64,000 nucleotides of DNA, from assembly GCA_029255685.2 (NCBI GenBank), contig CM055313.2, forward strand, positions 31,244,579-31,308,578, in the 5' to 3' direction. Shown here piece by piece: positions 1-10,701 of the stretch (its first letter is position 1; each line of letters begins with the position of its first letter). Made by a program: the position numbers and the translations under genes. The stretch is from Silene conica (lineage: Eukaryota; Streptophyta; Magnoliopsida; Caryophyllales; Caryophyllaceae). The notes under the pieces were generated by a model. That model worked only from the letters and a program-made list of their open reading frames with translations, made no database searches and was not told the DNA's origin.

Positions 1-624
1 TCTGATAGGTCATATCCAAATACCAAACAATATATATTGCAAAAGTTACGTTAGTCATTTAACAACCAGATATCCTATCGACAATTCGAGACATCAAAAA
101 CACATGATCATATCACTCTAATTCACTATACAATAAATATATACTCATTCCTGAAAATTTCGATTCAAACATTTATATCAATCAGCGTTTCAATATCAGC
201 CGCATCCTTCTTATACATATCATCCTACTAGCCAAGCTTATATTTCAAACTCGTATTTCAATTTTCATATTCTCAATACTTAAAGTAATACATTTCCCAA
301 TCACTTTCCAATATCAAGCTCATAGAATACAATGCATCATTAACCATGTACACATCATTACTTACCTCATTCCACCCCTGCAAAAATTGTTAGCACCAGA
401 CAACTAGGTCACTATATAATCTACCCCGCTCTTCAATTACTCTCCTTGGGTTCCCGAGACAGAACAGAAAGGGCCCAGGTCTGGTTTGAGGGGGCCCCTA
501 ACTCATCCCGTTCCTCTTTGGGGATCCTATCAGTTTCATCTCGGGGTTCGTTTTATTAGACTCTTCCTACGTTCATTATTATTCATTGGTTTAGGCCTGA
601 GGATCGTTCGCTCTGATACCACTT
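1..624 (-). mobile_element. Internal 5' leader of minus-strand Tekay-type element L
   Basis: This stretch lies just inside the LTR boundary at 625, past a minus-strand primer binding site. On the minus strand its first ~100 bases closely resemble the leader of the complete Tekay element at 5351 onward, including the shared GAACGATCCTCAGGCCTAA. In that element gag starts about 550 bases after the LTR, so the gag start of L would fall close to base 70 or off the left edge. I see no convincing coding frame here. Element L continues beyond the window. Confidence 0.75.
610..621 (-). other. Primer binding site of element L (initiator tRNA-Met)
   Basis: The minus strand reads TGGTATCAGAGC, complementary to the 3' end of plant initiator tRNA-Met. 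It sits three bases from the LTR end, the same spacing as in the complete Tekay copy. It fixes the orientation of element L as minus and marks the LTR at 625 as its 5' LTR. Confidence 0.9.
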
Positions 625-1012
625 TGTAACACCCCCATTTATTTAAGAGCCTTTAGCAAGACATTCTCAATAAATAGGACTGTTACCATCTCGGAATATC
701 CGAGGTAGTGAATAACAAAGTAACAAACCGAAGTACTTTTATAAATCTGATTAAATTTAAACTTAATATTACAACAACTTAGAAGTCCAAACTTGATAAA
801 ATAAAAGTACAACTGACGAAGTCTAATTGTGATCTAACTCTAAGTAGGTCCATGCCATGTCTCTCTCCATGCCCAAGCTCCCAATCCATCTGTCACTGAC
901 CTGTCAAATCTACTCCCCATTCCGGATCATCGTAGGTGTCACACGAATACACAGGGTCAACCGCGAGGTTGAGTAGGTAAAGAGAGTTAAAACATAAACA
1001 ACAATATAGTAT

Positions 1013-1212
1013 ACTCCGCACCGATCCAACGCCAAATAAACTCCGCACCGATCCAACACCATATAAACTCCGCACCGATCCAACACCATATAAACTCCGC
1101 ACCCATCCAACACCATATAAACTCCGCACCGATCCAACACCATATAAACTCCGCACCGATCCAACACCATATAAACTCCGCACCGATCCAACACCAATCT
1201 CAACTCCGCACC
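1013..1212 (-). repeat. 27-bp minisatellite in LTR L
   Basis: About eight tandem copies with a 27-base period, marked by ACTCCGCACCGATCCAACAC on the plus strand. The array sits about 390-590 bases from the LTR 3' end. The inserted Tekay LTR has a related 27-base array at the same relative place. Overlapping frames reading VGSVRSLYG repeats are only translations of the array. Confidence 0.92.
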
Positions 1213-2384
1213 GTATCACAAGACCCAGTAATAGCCACAACGTATAGTATCACAGAAGTATACAGTCAACTTGAATCAAATATAATACCATTCATACAAT
1301 AGGATATAAAGAGATAACATCTGATATTAACAATTTACTCATCATCATATATATATAGTATTCCCCTACCTGGAGTTGCAGAATGACAACCGAACAGCTG
1401 CATTCATGTTCCACCTGGAACTCAGTTCCTATAAATAATACTTAATATCAATTGCTAACTACACCATCAAACACTACTACATTTATTCCATTATGTTCAC
1501 ACGTGATACACTTATCACACATTGTGAATATATAACAACATACTCATATATATATACCAACTAATATTAACTCCTTAGTCGTATCGATCACCACTAGTCA
1601 AGTATAACTTACTAAACATAGACTTACCAAATATGTCATACGATTAATTAAACAATTATTATACAACCCATAATAACAATGCTTTAATAAACTAGCCATA
1701 GACACAACATATATTAATACTAACAACAAAATGATAACAAGCATCACAAACGACAATAGCTTTAATAAAATAATTCACTTTACTACTAACACCAACATAG
1801 TAATAATACTAGTAGTAAAATATTTATATAAGCAACTATGATAATTAATATCAGTAAAAATAGGAATACTACTTAAATAATGAAATAATACCAATAATTA
1901 TACTCGTTACTTCGATAATTAAATTATCGAACAATTATAAGCTCATACGATAAAACAACACAACTTACATTACGATCATTAATAACAACATTAGCAATAA
2001 TAATATTAATAATAATAATAATAATACTCAAGCATTTTAGAAATAAAACGAACACATAAAAGAAAAGTAAAAGAAACGAACTTCATCCAAAACAACCCGA
2101 CTCAAAACAACCTTAGATCGCTACTCTCCTACAACCACCACACGCCCCTACAACCACCAACCTCCGACAGCCCACTAACCCCAACACCACCTACAACCCC
2201 GGCGACCACCAGCAACCAGGTCGCCGGCCGCCGGTGAAGAGAACCAGCCCACTCAAACCCTGCTGGAACTCCACCCCTCACGCTGACCAACCTCCCTTGC
2301 AGCCCCTGTCGACAACCACCCAGACCAGACAACCACCCTAAGCCGACACTCAAGCACTCCCCTGACACCGGTCATCCTAACCAT

Positions 2385-2430
2385 GGTGGTACCACCGCGT
2401 CGACCTCCCCGAGTCAGCGGTGGTGCCACC
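2385..2430 (-). repeat. Conserved inverted repeat in Tekay LTR (copy in L)
   Basis: Arms at 2385-2398 (GGTGGTACCACCGC) and 2417-2430 (GCGGTGGTGCCACC) pair except for one mismatch around an 18-base loop. The equivalent block is present at 3898-3944 and 11568-11614 in the inserted Tekay LTRs, although most surrounding LTR sequence has diverged. Confidence 0.7.
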
Positions 2431-3026
2431 CCCAGCAACCAGACCCGTACAACTAAGGATAACCCAGCAACGGAACGGTGTCACGAACCACCCTTTTTGA
2501 CACTGTACACGCCGCCTGAGACCACCCCGACAACCACCACAACCCTTCCCTGACTACCACCTGCTCCTACATCCAAACCAACACAAAGAACGAAAACAAG
2601 AACAGTGTCGACACAACGACGAAGTTGCTGATCAGACTTGGTTTAAAAAACGAAACAGAGAAGTCTCGTGACTGGCGTCACAAAACCTCCTCCCTGGCGT
2701 TGTATGGTGGCTGACACCACTACGACAACCACTAGACACGACACCCACACCCCTTAGATCATCTTAACAGAAAGAATTAAACAAAATAACAACATAACAC
2801 GACCTAAACTTGCAGATGAAAACGCAGACACGAACAAGAGAACAGAATAGCGATTAACGTAAAGTTTAGCGTACCTACTTCCTGCGCGTTTCGACCACCC
2901 TTCTCCTGCCTTAGGGTCACCGTGGTTACTGCCTCCCTATTCTATGGTGTGACGGCTGTGTGCTAGAGGTGTTTGAAAGAAATTTAGGGTAAGTCTTAGG
3001 GTTTGAAAATCAGCTTGAAAGTGACG

Positions 3027-3031
3027 GCAGG
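3027..3031. other. Target site duplication GCAGG (left copy)
   Basis: The five bases GCAGG directly before the LTR start at 3032 are repeated directly after the second LTR at 13021-13025. This is the 5-bp duplication expected of a gypsy insertion. Confidence 0.95.
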
Positions 3032-3897
3032 TGTAATAACCCGTCGTATCGTTGAATTTATATAATAATTTACGTGGTTATATATTTTGATCTCGTTAGT
3101 AAGCTTGTGTGGTTAGCATGTTTATATGCGTTTGGATCACGGTGGGGTTCGAACTGGGGACTCGAGTCATCAGATATTGAGTGTGGGTATATGAGGCTAT
3201 GAGAGGGTTCGAACACGGGATCAGCAGCACCTATTAGTGGGCCTCGAATTCCGTGTCAAACAATAGCCCACGGCTGATTGTTTGCTCATCTCTCTTCAGC
3301 CGACACTTATATGATCCCTTTTCCACCCTAATTTTTTGAATGCAAACACACTCATACCTTCACAAAACCCTAGCCGTCATAATAGAGAGGAGAAGGAAGC
3401 AGTGCTCGGTGGTGGTAAGGCCAATCTAGGTGGTTCGTTTTAACCCTAACTCCGGTATGCTCACCTGAACCGTGTATGTTTTGGCTTTTCTGTTTATGAT
3501 TCTGTCACCTAAATGGAACGTATAAAATGAGTTAATCTGTGTCGTTATTGTTTAGTTACATATTAGGACATGTGATGGGTGTAGATGGGTCGTTGTTGTT
3601 GTGTCGTTGGTGGTTTAGGGGCGGTGTCGATGGTGGTTAAACTGGGATCAGGGAAGTTGTATGTCACGTTTTTATATGCGTTCTGGGATGCGTTTTCCTC
3701 TGCAGGTTTTGTGTGGTTCTCGTTGGGTCGCGTGTCAGTACCTTCGTGTCTGGTTGTCACAGTCATGATGGTGGTAGTCAGGTGGGTAGTTGGGTGGTTG
3801 TCACGGCAGGTATGGGTGGTGAAGTCAGTGTCGAATAAGGGGTCTAGTTGGAGTCTCTGTCGTGGTGTCTGTGGTGTTTATGGGTTTGGTTGTTGGG

Positions 3898-3944
3898 GGT
3901 GGTACCACCGCTGACTCGGGGGAGGTCGATGCGGTGGAACCACC
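3898..3944 (+). repeat. Conserved inverted repeat in Tekay 5' LTR
   Basis: Arms at 3898-3911 (GGTGGTACCACCGC) and 3931-3944 (GCGGTGGAACCACC) are complementary except for one base, with a 19-base spacer. Each arm is itself close to palindromic. The block is repeated in the 3' LTR (11568-11614) and conserved in the diverged LTR L. Confidence 0.7.
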
Positions 3945-4553
3945 ACGGTTAGGGAGTCTGGTGTCAGGAGGGTTTTGGGGTGGCGGTCACGTTGGTGCTA
4001 GTAGTGTACAGGGCTGTCGAAGTGGGGTCTGTTTCCAGGGGGTTTGGGAACGGTGGTTGCTGGTCAGGTCAAGGTTAGAGGTCAGGTCTGACTCACCGGC
4101 GGACGGTGGTGATGTTCCTGGTGTCGTGGTGTTGGAGTGCAACTAGTGGTGTCGGGTGGTGGTGATGGTTAGTGTTCGAAACGGCCGCTGATGGTGGTAC
4201 GAAGTGTTGAGAGTCACGGGTCTGGCCGTGAGGGTGCGGGCTGTTGGGGGTTTCGTTTTATTTTGTTTCCTTTATTGTTTATTACTATTATTACTACTAT
4301 TATTAATATTTTATTCTTAGAATTATTTCCATTATTAATGTTATTAATAATTTTAGAATAATTGTATTTATGGGGTAATATGATAATTATGGTATATGCA
4401 TAATTGGTATTTATGGTAAAGATTTAGTTTGAAATTCAAACCCAAGTGTTTATTTATTTGTCGGGGTTACTATTTCTAGGAACTACTATATTTGGAAAGT
4501 TACTATTTTGGGTAACTCGGTTGTTGGGAAACTTTCTAAATATAGGAAGTATC

Positions 4554-4561
4554 TATAAATA
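4554..4561 (+). promoter_or_regulatory. TATA box of Tekay 5' LTR
   Basis: TATAAATA within CTATAAATAG, the best promoter core in this LTR, lying about 800 bases before the LTR end. The same sequence sits at 12224-12231 in the 3' LTR. Transcription would start some 30 bases downstream and include the minisatellite. Confidence 0.6.
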
Positions 4562-4814
4562 GAATGTGTGTGCATGCTATACGTGAGTTAGGGATATATA
4601 TTAATTAAAGTAATACTTATCTAGGTGGAAGTTTCCGTGTGGAGCATTTTTAGTAGCTGTTGCGCAATAACCTTTTCTTCTGCAAATTGAGGTAGGGGAA
4701 ACTACTAATGTTTGATAATGTGTAAACTGTTCATAATTGCTATTGAACATGTTGTTATATTTTATCATGTGATCTTTATATTGTGTATCTATATTATACT
4801 GTGATATCGATGAG

Positions 4815-4956
4815 GCGGAGATAATGGGTCTTGTGATTGGCGTGGAGATAACGGGTCTTGTGATTGGTGCGGAGATAATGGGTCTTGTGATTGGTGTGGA
4901 GATATTGGGTCTTGTGATTGGTGCGGAGATATTGGGTCTTGTGATTCGGAGTGGAG
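4815..4956 (+). repeat. 27-bp minisatellite in Tekay 5' LTR
   Basis: Five tandem units of 27 bases, each containing GGAGATAWYGGGTCTTGTGA. Copies differ by one or two bases. It is the counterpart of the array at 1013-1212 in LTR L and occurs again at 12485-12626. Confidence 0.92.
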
Positions 4957-5353
4957 ATGATCGACTTTCTATTTTTAGTAACATGGTTGTTTACAGTTTT
5001 ACTCTACTCAACCTCGTGGTTGACCCTGTGTATTCGTGATCACCTGTGATGAACCAATTTTGGGGAGCAGACTGACAGGTATAGAGACAACGGGAGCATA
5101 TGGGAAGGGAGAAGCATGGACTTGGACCTGTTTAGAGTCTAGATCATGAGATAGTAGTCTACGAGTTGTACTTTTACTTTTGACAGAACAGCTTCCTTTT
5201 TGGTTTGTAAGAACATGTTTTGAGTTTAAGTTAATTATAAAGTACTGTTTATCTTCCTTTGTATCTGCTACCTCGGGAAACCGAGATGGTAACACCTCTA
5301 CTTATCCGAGGAGTCCTAGTTCAGGCCCTTGGATAAATGGGGGTGTTACAAAG

Positions 5354-5365
5354 TGGTATCAGAGC
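5354..5365 (+). other. Primer binding site (initiator tRNA-Met)
   Basis: TGGTATCAGAGC begins three bases after the LTR end and matches the complement of the tRNA-iMet 3' end for 12 bases. It would prime minus-strand DNA synthesis. Confidence 0.95.
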
Positions 5366-5902
5366 GAACGATCCTCAGGCCTAACCTAATGAACCCAATG
5401 AATGTAGGAGAGTCTAAATAAAATAAACCCCCGGGATAGGACTGTTAGGAGCACACTGGAGGGGAAGTATGAGTCTGGGGCCCCCTCACACCGAACCATA
5501 GGCCCTATCAGTCTTACCCGGGAACCCAGAGTGCATATACGAGAGAAAAGGGTAGAATAGGAGGAGGTGAAAGCAATAGCATACTGTGATAGGTATGTTA
5601 TTAGAATTTTGAGTATAAGTGTTTTGGAAAAGCCGGAAGGGGCATGAGCATGGAAGAATCTTTATTTGAATAAAAAATAATAATAATATATTGTTGTGGT
5701 ATGATAAGTGATTTGAAACATGTTAGTATTTCTTCTATCATCATGTCTATTGATATGCGGTTATATGATCCCGAGCCATGTTATAGTTTCTGATTATTTA
5801 ATTTGATAGCCGATGATAGACTCTATTGTTTAGGGATTTTAGCCCTAATCCAAATGTGCGCCCACATAAGTCGGGACTCATGTCTTTCTGTTGTATTATA
5901 GT
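5366..5902 (+). other. Untranslated leader of Tekay element
   Basis: This 537-base segment lies between the primer site and the gag start. No convincing ORF is present. Its first ~100 bases are conserved in element L. The packaging signal would be expected here, but nothing in the sequence identifies it. Confidence 0.6.
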
Positions 5903-8900
5903 ATGCCTCCGCGAAGGGATAATGCCGTTAACATCACCCAAGAGGAGGTGGACCGTTTGATAGCTGAAAATGAGGCCCTAAAGGCCAAACGTATGGACTC
6001 AGCGAAAATGAGCACAATCATAGCAAGACATCACCCTACCCAATTCACTGGGGAGGGGGAACCTCATCTATTGGGAGCATGGTGCCGGGAATTCGGAAAC
6101 CTGTTTGAGTTGGTGGACTGCCCGGAAGAATTGAGGGTAGATCAGGCTGCCCACTATCTGAGGGGTATGGCTGGAGACTGGTGGACCTCAAATAAGGGAG
6201 AGCTCCGGGAAGCAGCTACAGAGGGTGGATCCGCGTTCGTTCCGTGGGATGCATTCAAGGGGGTTCTGAACGAGGCATTCTTACCGGAGTTCCAAAAGAG
6301 CAAGCTGAGGGAGGAGTTCGACTCGTTCCGGATGACGGAGGACATGACTGTAGAGGTTTACTACAGGAAATTCATTCAGCTGGTACACTACGTGGGAGAT
6401 ATGGGATTCGACGATGCTATGCTGGCCATGAAATTTGAGAGGGGACTATCAATCGCAGTTATGAAGAGATTGATTGCAGCTCCGCCCACCACAGTCCGTG
6501 ACATCTACTTAAGGGCTGGGGCGGCGGAGAGGCTTTCAGATATGATTAAGGCAGACAAGAAGACCAGGTCAGAAAAGAGGAAGGCTGAACCAGTAGCTGA
6601 GGGTTCAGGATCGAAAAAGCCAAGTAATAACAAGTTCAGTGGGTATTTCGGGAGTAGTGCCTCTGGTGGTGGAAGGAATCAGAGTGGGGGCAGCTTCAGG
6701 AGTGGAGGTTCCGGCAGTGGTTCTGTAGGAATAGTTTGTTTCGGCTGTGGGAAGACGGGACACAAGCAGGCGGTGTGTCGTTCATCTGGGGGAAACCAGT
6801 CCGGGGGCTATCGTACCCCTACATCCGGATACCAGGGACCTCGCACTCAGTCCTATGGCGGCAGTGGCTATCGCACACCCATGACAAGCTATGGTGGGGG
6901 TGCGAAGTCTGGAGGCAGCAGCAACTACCAGAGGAACTACAACAACAACAATCAGAACCGTTCATATCAGAATCAGTACAATGGAGGTGGGAACAACAAT
7001 AAGACAGGGACGACAGGGAATCAGCAGGCTGGGACATCTTCTGCTAGCCAAAGTGGAGTCAAGTCCAGTGGCAAACTCTTTGCCATGGGAAAGCAGGCAG
7101 CTCAGGAGGATGCTCATGTGGTTACTGGTACTTTTCTTGTGAACTCTAAACCTACTTTCGTACTTTTCGATTCCGGTGCCACCCATTCTTTCGTGTCTAG
7201 AGACCATGTTAGAGTTTTGGGACTTGAGAGGTTCGACTGGGTCGCAGACTCAGTGACCATACCTTCAGGAGAGTCCATAGCTTGTAATAGAGTCTATGGG
7301 AGTGTACCTATCAGAATCGGGGAAACAATTTTCTATTGTGACCTCATAGAATTTCCGCTGGGAGGTTTTGAGGTGATCCTAGGGATGGACTGGTTGGGGA
7401 AGTATAGGGCTTTTATCGATTGCCACCAAAAGAAAATTTCCTTGAAGGGACCTAAGGGAGTGAGGGTGTCTTACAAGGGATACCGAGTAAAACCAAAAAT
7501 CAAATTCATATCTGTCAACATCCTGAAGTCTAGTTTGCGGAAAGGAGAGAGCCTGATCTTGTGTCAAATGTGGAATTGTGAGGCTGAGACCCCCAAGACT
7601 AGTGAGATACCTGTGGTACGGGAGTTTGAGGGAGTTTTTCGTGACGACGTTCCGGGGTTACCGCCGAGGAGGGAAGTGGAATTCTCCATTGACCTAAAAC
7701 CTGGGGCGGGACCAATATCTAAGTCACCGTATCGCATGGGACCGAAGGAAATGGAGGAGTTGAAGAAGCAATTGGATGAACTAGCTGAAAAAGGGTTCAT
7801 CCGACCCAGTGTGTCGCCCTGGGGAGCACCTGTCTTATTTGTGAAAAAGAAGGATGGGAGTTTGAGATTGTGTGTTGATTACCGAGAGCTGAACAATGTA
7901 ACCATCAAGAATCGTTATCCTTTGCCGAGAATTGACGACTTGTTCGACCAGTTAAGTGGAGCTGGGGTTTTCTCCAAGATTGATTTGAGGTCCGGGTATC
8001 ATCAATTGAGAATTAAGGATGACGATATTCCGAAGACCGCATTCCGAACGAGGTATGGCCACTATGAATTTGTGGTTATGCCCTTTGGATTGACTAATGC
8101 TCCAGCTGTGTTCATGGACTTGATGAATCGAGTCTTCAGTCAGTATCTCGACAAGTTCGTGGTGGTATTTATCGACGATATCCTGGTATATTCCAAGAAT
8201 ACAGAGGAGCATGAAGATCATTTGAGGAAAGTACTTCAGACCTTGGAGGAGCATAAGCTCAATGCTAAGTTGAGCAAGTGTGAGTTCTGGTTGGAGAAAG
8301 TGGCATTTCTGGGGCATGTAATTTCAAAAGAAGGAGTGGCTGTTGACCCTAGCAAGATCGAGGCAGTGACTAAGTGGCAGAGTCCGAAGAATGTGAGTGA
8401 AATTCGAAGCTTTCTGGGTTTAGCTGGTTATTACCGGAGATTCGTCAAAGATTTTTCAAAGATAGCGAAGCCGTTGACGTCGTTGATGAGGAAGGAGAAT
8501 CGTTACATCTGGGATGAGAGTTGTGAGAAGGCATTCCTAACCCTTAAGGAACGCCTGACAACAGCTCCTATCCTGGCCTTGCCAGTTGGGAGTGATAATT
8601 TTGAAGTATACACCGACGCTTCAAAGCATGGGTTGGGTTGTGTGCTAATGCAGAATGGGAGAGTGATCGCGTATGCTTCTCGCCAGTTGAAGACCTACGA
8701 AGAGAATTATCCGACTCATGATTTGGAGTTGGGCGCTGTGGTCTTTGCACTGAAATTGTGGCGTCATTACCTTTATGGAGCCACTTTCAAAGTGTTTTCT
8801 GATCATAAGAGCCTGAAATATATCTACACCCAGAAAGAGTTGAACATGAGGCAGAGAAGGTGGATAGAGTTGATTGGAGATTATGATATGCAGATTGTCT

Positions 8901-10504
8901 ACCACGAAGGCAAGGCAAATGTGGTAGCTGACGCACTAAGTAGGAAGTCAATACATGCTTTAAGTAGTGCCAGATCGAGGGTGAGGTTGCATGGCGAACT
9001 AAGGGAGATGGGAATTTTCATGATCCGGAAAGGGGATGCTCTTGGTGACCTGACCGTGGAGCCTGAGTTGTATGGGGAGATTCGGGAGTTACAGAAGAGC
9101 GATGAGAGAATCCAGAAGTGGCGTTTGATGGTGGAAAATGGGAATGGTGATGGGGCATCCAAGTTCAGTATTCATACCGACGGTAGTTTGAGGTTCAGTG
9201 GGAGATGGTGTGTACCGAATGTGGAAGAGCTAAAGAAGAAGATTTTGACTGAAGCTCATGCTACCCCTTATTCAGTTCACCCAGGGGGTGATAAGCTGTA
9301 TAAGGACCTTAAGAAGACGTTTTGGTGGCCGAATATGAAGAAGGAGGTTGCAGAGTTTGTCTCGAGGTGTTTGACGTGTCAGCGAGTGAAAGGGGAACAT
9401 AAGAGACCTCAAGGGAAGGTCCAACCACTAGATGTGCCAGAGTGGAAGTGGGAGAATATCTCGATGGACTTTATTGTGGGGTTGCCTCGAACTCAGAGGG
9501 GCAACGACATGATTTGGGTGATCGTGGATCGTTTAACTAAGTCAGCTCACTTTATTCCGATGAAAGATACCTGGAGTAAAGCTGAGTTGGCTAAGTCGTA
9601 TGTTCAGAATGTGGTCAAACTGCATGGTGTACCCAAGGATATTGTTTCAGATCGGGATTCGAGGTTTATATCCAGGTTTTGGCAGGAGTTGCAGACTGCT
9701 TTGGGTACCCAACTGAAGATGAGTACAGCTTTTCATCCGGCTACTGATGGTCAGACTGAGCGGACAATTCAGACTCTTGAGGATATGTTAAGAGCTTGCG
9801 TACTTGAGTTCGGAGGATCTTGGGAGGATCGACTGGGGTTGATCGAGTTTTCTTATAATAACAGCTACCATGCAAGCATTGGCATGGCCCCTTTTGAGGC
9901 TCTCTACGGAAGGAAGTGTCGGAGTCCTGTCTGTTGGGATGATCGAGCTGATGTTGTGACATTGGGGCCAGATATGATTCAGGAGATGGTGGAGCAGGTT
10001 CAGATTATTCGTCAGAGGATGAGGGCCGCCCAAGATAGACAGAAGAGTTATGCTGATCTGAAGAGGAGCGATATTTCATTTGAGGTCGGAGGGAAGGTAC
10101 TACTGAAAGTCTCTCCGATGAAGGGTGTGATGAGATTCGGCAAGCGTGGTAAATTGAGTCAGAAATTTATTGGGCCATTTGAGATCTTGGACAGAGTTGG
10201 AGAGGTGGCATATCGCTTAGCTTTGCCTCCAACCCTATCCAAGGTCCATAATGTGTTCCATGTGTCTCAGTTGAGGAGATACGTGAGTGATCCATCACAT
10301 GTGCTTCAGCATGAGGTGATTGAGGTGGATGAGCAGTTAGCATACATTGAGACTCCGAAAGAGATTTTGGACAGGAAAGTGCGGAAGACTCGCAATGGGG
10401 AGACATCTTTGGTGAAGGTCTTATGGACAAATCACAACCAGGACGAGGCTACGTGGGAGCCTGAAGCATCTATGCGAGAGCGCTACCCGCATTTGTTCGA
10501 GTGA
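5903..10504 (+). CDS. Gag-pol polyprotein of Tekay chromovirus, intact
   Basis: One uninterrupted 1,533-residue polyprotein. I take ATG 5903 (MPPRRD) as the start; the open frame extends four codons further to a TTG. Order: gag capsid-like region (about 30-230); Gly/Ser/Asn/Gln-rich nucleocapsid with a CCHC knuckle (C279 to C292); aspartic protease with DSGA at 423-426; reverse transcriptase with FIDD at 756-759; RNase H with a catalytic Asp near 905; integrase zinc domain (H1119, H1126, C1156, C1159); integrase core D1189, D1250, E1286 with the D-35-E spacing; and a C-terminal chromodomain (about 1470-1533; W1518 in the TWEPE box). Every catalytic residue I looked for is present and there are no frameshifts. 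Chromodomains of this family are thought to steer integration toward marked chromatin. It should be expressed from the LTR promoter and cleaved by its own protease. Confidence 0.97.
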   Translation: MPPRRDNAVNITQEEVDRLIAENEALKAKRMDSAKMSTIIARHHPTQFTGEGEPHLLGAWCREFGNLFELVDCPEELRVDQAAHYLRGMAGDWWTSNKGELREAATEGGSAFVPWDAFKGVLNEAFLPEFQKSKLREEFDSFRMTEDMTVEVYYRKFIQLVHYVGDMGFDDAMLAMKFERGLSIAVMKRLIAAPPTTVRDIYLRAGAAERLSDMIKADKKTRSEKRKAEPVAEGSGSKKPSNNKFSGYFGSSASGGGRNQSGGSFRSGGSGSGSVGIVCFGCGKTGHKQAVCRSSGGNQSGGYRTPTSGYQGPRTQSYGGSGYRTPMTSYGGGAKSGGSSNYQRNYNNNNQNRSYQNQYNGGGNNNKTGTTGNQQAGTSSASQSGVKSSGKLFAMGKQAAQEDAHVVTGTFLVNSKPTFVLFDSGATHSFVSRDHVRVLGLERFDWVADSVTIPSGESIACNRVYGSVPIRIGETIFYCDLIEFPLGGFEVILGMDWLGKYRAFIDCHQKKISLKGPKGVRVSYKGYRVKPKIKFISVNILKSSLRKGESLILCQMWNCEAETPKTSEIPVVREFEGVFRDDVPGLPPRREVEFSIDLKPGAGPISKSPYRMGPKEMEELKKQLDELAEKGFIRPSVSPWGAPVLFVKKKDGSLRLCVDYRELNNVTIKNRYPLPRIDDLFDQLSGAGVFSKIDLRSGYHQLRIKDDDIPKTAFRTRYGHYEFVVMPFGLTNAPAVFMDLMNRVFSQYLDKFVVVFIDDILVYSKNTEEHEDHLRKVLQTLEEHKLNAKLSKCEFWLEKVAFLGHVISKEGVAVDPSKIEAVTKWQSPKNVSEIRSFLGLAGYYRRFVKDFSKIAKPLTSLMRKENRYIWDESCEKAFLTLKERLTTAPILALPVGSDNFEVYTDASKHGLGCVLMQNGRVIAYASRQLKTYEENYPTHDLELGAVVFALKLWRHYLYGATFKVFSDHKSLKYIYTQKELNMRQRRWIELIGDYDMQIVYHEGKANVVADALSRKSIHALSSARSRVRLHGELREMGIFMIRKGDALGDLTVEPELYGEIRELQKSDERIQKWRLMVENGNGDGASKFSIHTDGSLRFSGRWCVPNVEELKKKILTEAHATPYSVHPGGDKLYKDLKKTFWWPNMKKEVAEFVSRCLTCQRVKGEHKRPQGKVQPLDVPEWKWENISMDFIVGLPRTQRGNDMIWVIVDRLTKSAHFIPMKDTWSKAELAKSYVQNVVKLHGVPKDIVSDRDSRFISRFWQELQTALGTQLKMSTAFHPATDGQTERTIQTLEDMLRACVLEFGGSWEDRLGLIEFSYNNSYHASIGMAPFEALYGRKCRSPVCWDDRADVVTLGPDMIQEMVEQVQIIRQRMRAAQDRQKSYADLKRSDISFEVGGKVLLKVSPMKGVMRFGKRGKLSQKFIGPFEILDRVGEVAYRLALPPTLSKVHNVFHVSQLRRYVSDPSHVLQHEVIEVDEQLAYIETPKEILDRKVRKTRNGETSLVKVLWTNHNQDEATWEPEASMRERYPHLFE

Positions 10505-10686
10505 GGTAAGTTACGCGGACGTAACTTTTCTTTAAGGGGGGTGGAATGTAACATTCTGTGGTAAAGTAAGCTTTAGGAGGATTGTTTTCGTAATGTTGTG
10601 TCCCTAGTCATGATGCTTGTGTTTCAAGTTTGTTGCTTTGCTTATGTGTCACCTATGTGAGGAAGAACTTCGGGACGAAGTTCGTT
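10505..10686 (+). other. 3' untranslated region of Tekay element
   Basis: A short non-coding stretch between the gag-pol stop and the polypurine tract. It carries GGGACGAAGTTCGTTTTAAG just before the tract. A similar GGACGAAACTTTTTAAAAGG sits at the same place in the non-coding LARD I, and a close variant in LARD D, which links them to this lineage. Confidence 0.7.
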
Positions 10687-10700
10687 TTAAGGGGGGAAGA
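10687..10700 (+). other. Polypurine tract
   Basis: TTAAGGGGGGAAGA ends one base before the 3' LTR and is the expected primer for plus-strand synthesis. Confidence 0.85.
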
Positions 10701-10701
10701 C

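Larger units (their letters stand above)
625..3031 (-). mobile_element. 5' LTR of Tekay-type element L, 3' part (split by insertion)
   Basis: On the minus strand this is the 3' portion of an LTR ending in GGGGGTGTTACA at 625. The rest of the LTR lies at 13021-13298, where its first bases read TGTAATACCTCG on the minus strand. The two parts are separated by the complete Tekay element and share its GCAGG target duplication, giving an original LTR of about 2.68 kb. It is related to, but clearly diverged from, the 2,319-bp LTR of the inserted element. It contains a 27-bp minisatellite and a conserved inverted repeat. Short open frames at 893-1240 and 2129-2438 are artefacts of repeats and base composition. 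Confidence 0.88.
3032..5350 (+). repeat. 5' LTR of Tekay element
   Basis: It opens with TGTAATAACC and closes with GGGTGTTACA. It holds a TATA box at 4554, a 27-bp minisatellite at 4815-4956 and a 14-bp inverted repeat at 3898-3944. Short open frames of 60-130 codons on both strands appear identically in the 3' LTR and show no recognisable protein family, so I do not treat them as genes. Confidence 0.96.

Noticed and set aside
893-1240. Open frames encoding VGSVRSLYG repeats
   Set aside because: They are translations of the 27-bp minisatellite in LTR L, with no start context or protein homology.
3585-4146. Two overlapping plus-strand frames of 94-109 codons in the Tekay LTR
   Set aside because: Val/Gly/Trp-rich low-complexity translations of a G- and T-rich LTR region. 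They are duplicated in the 3' LTR and match no protein family.
4601-4984. 127-codon minus-strand frame with ITRPIIS repeats
   Set aside because: It is the reverse reading of the 27-bp minisatellite.
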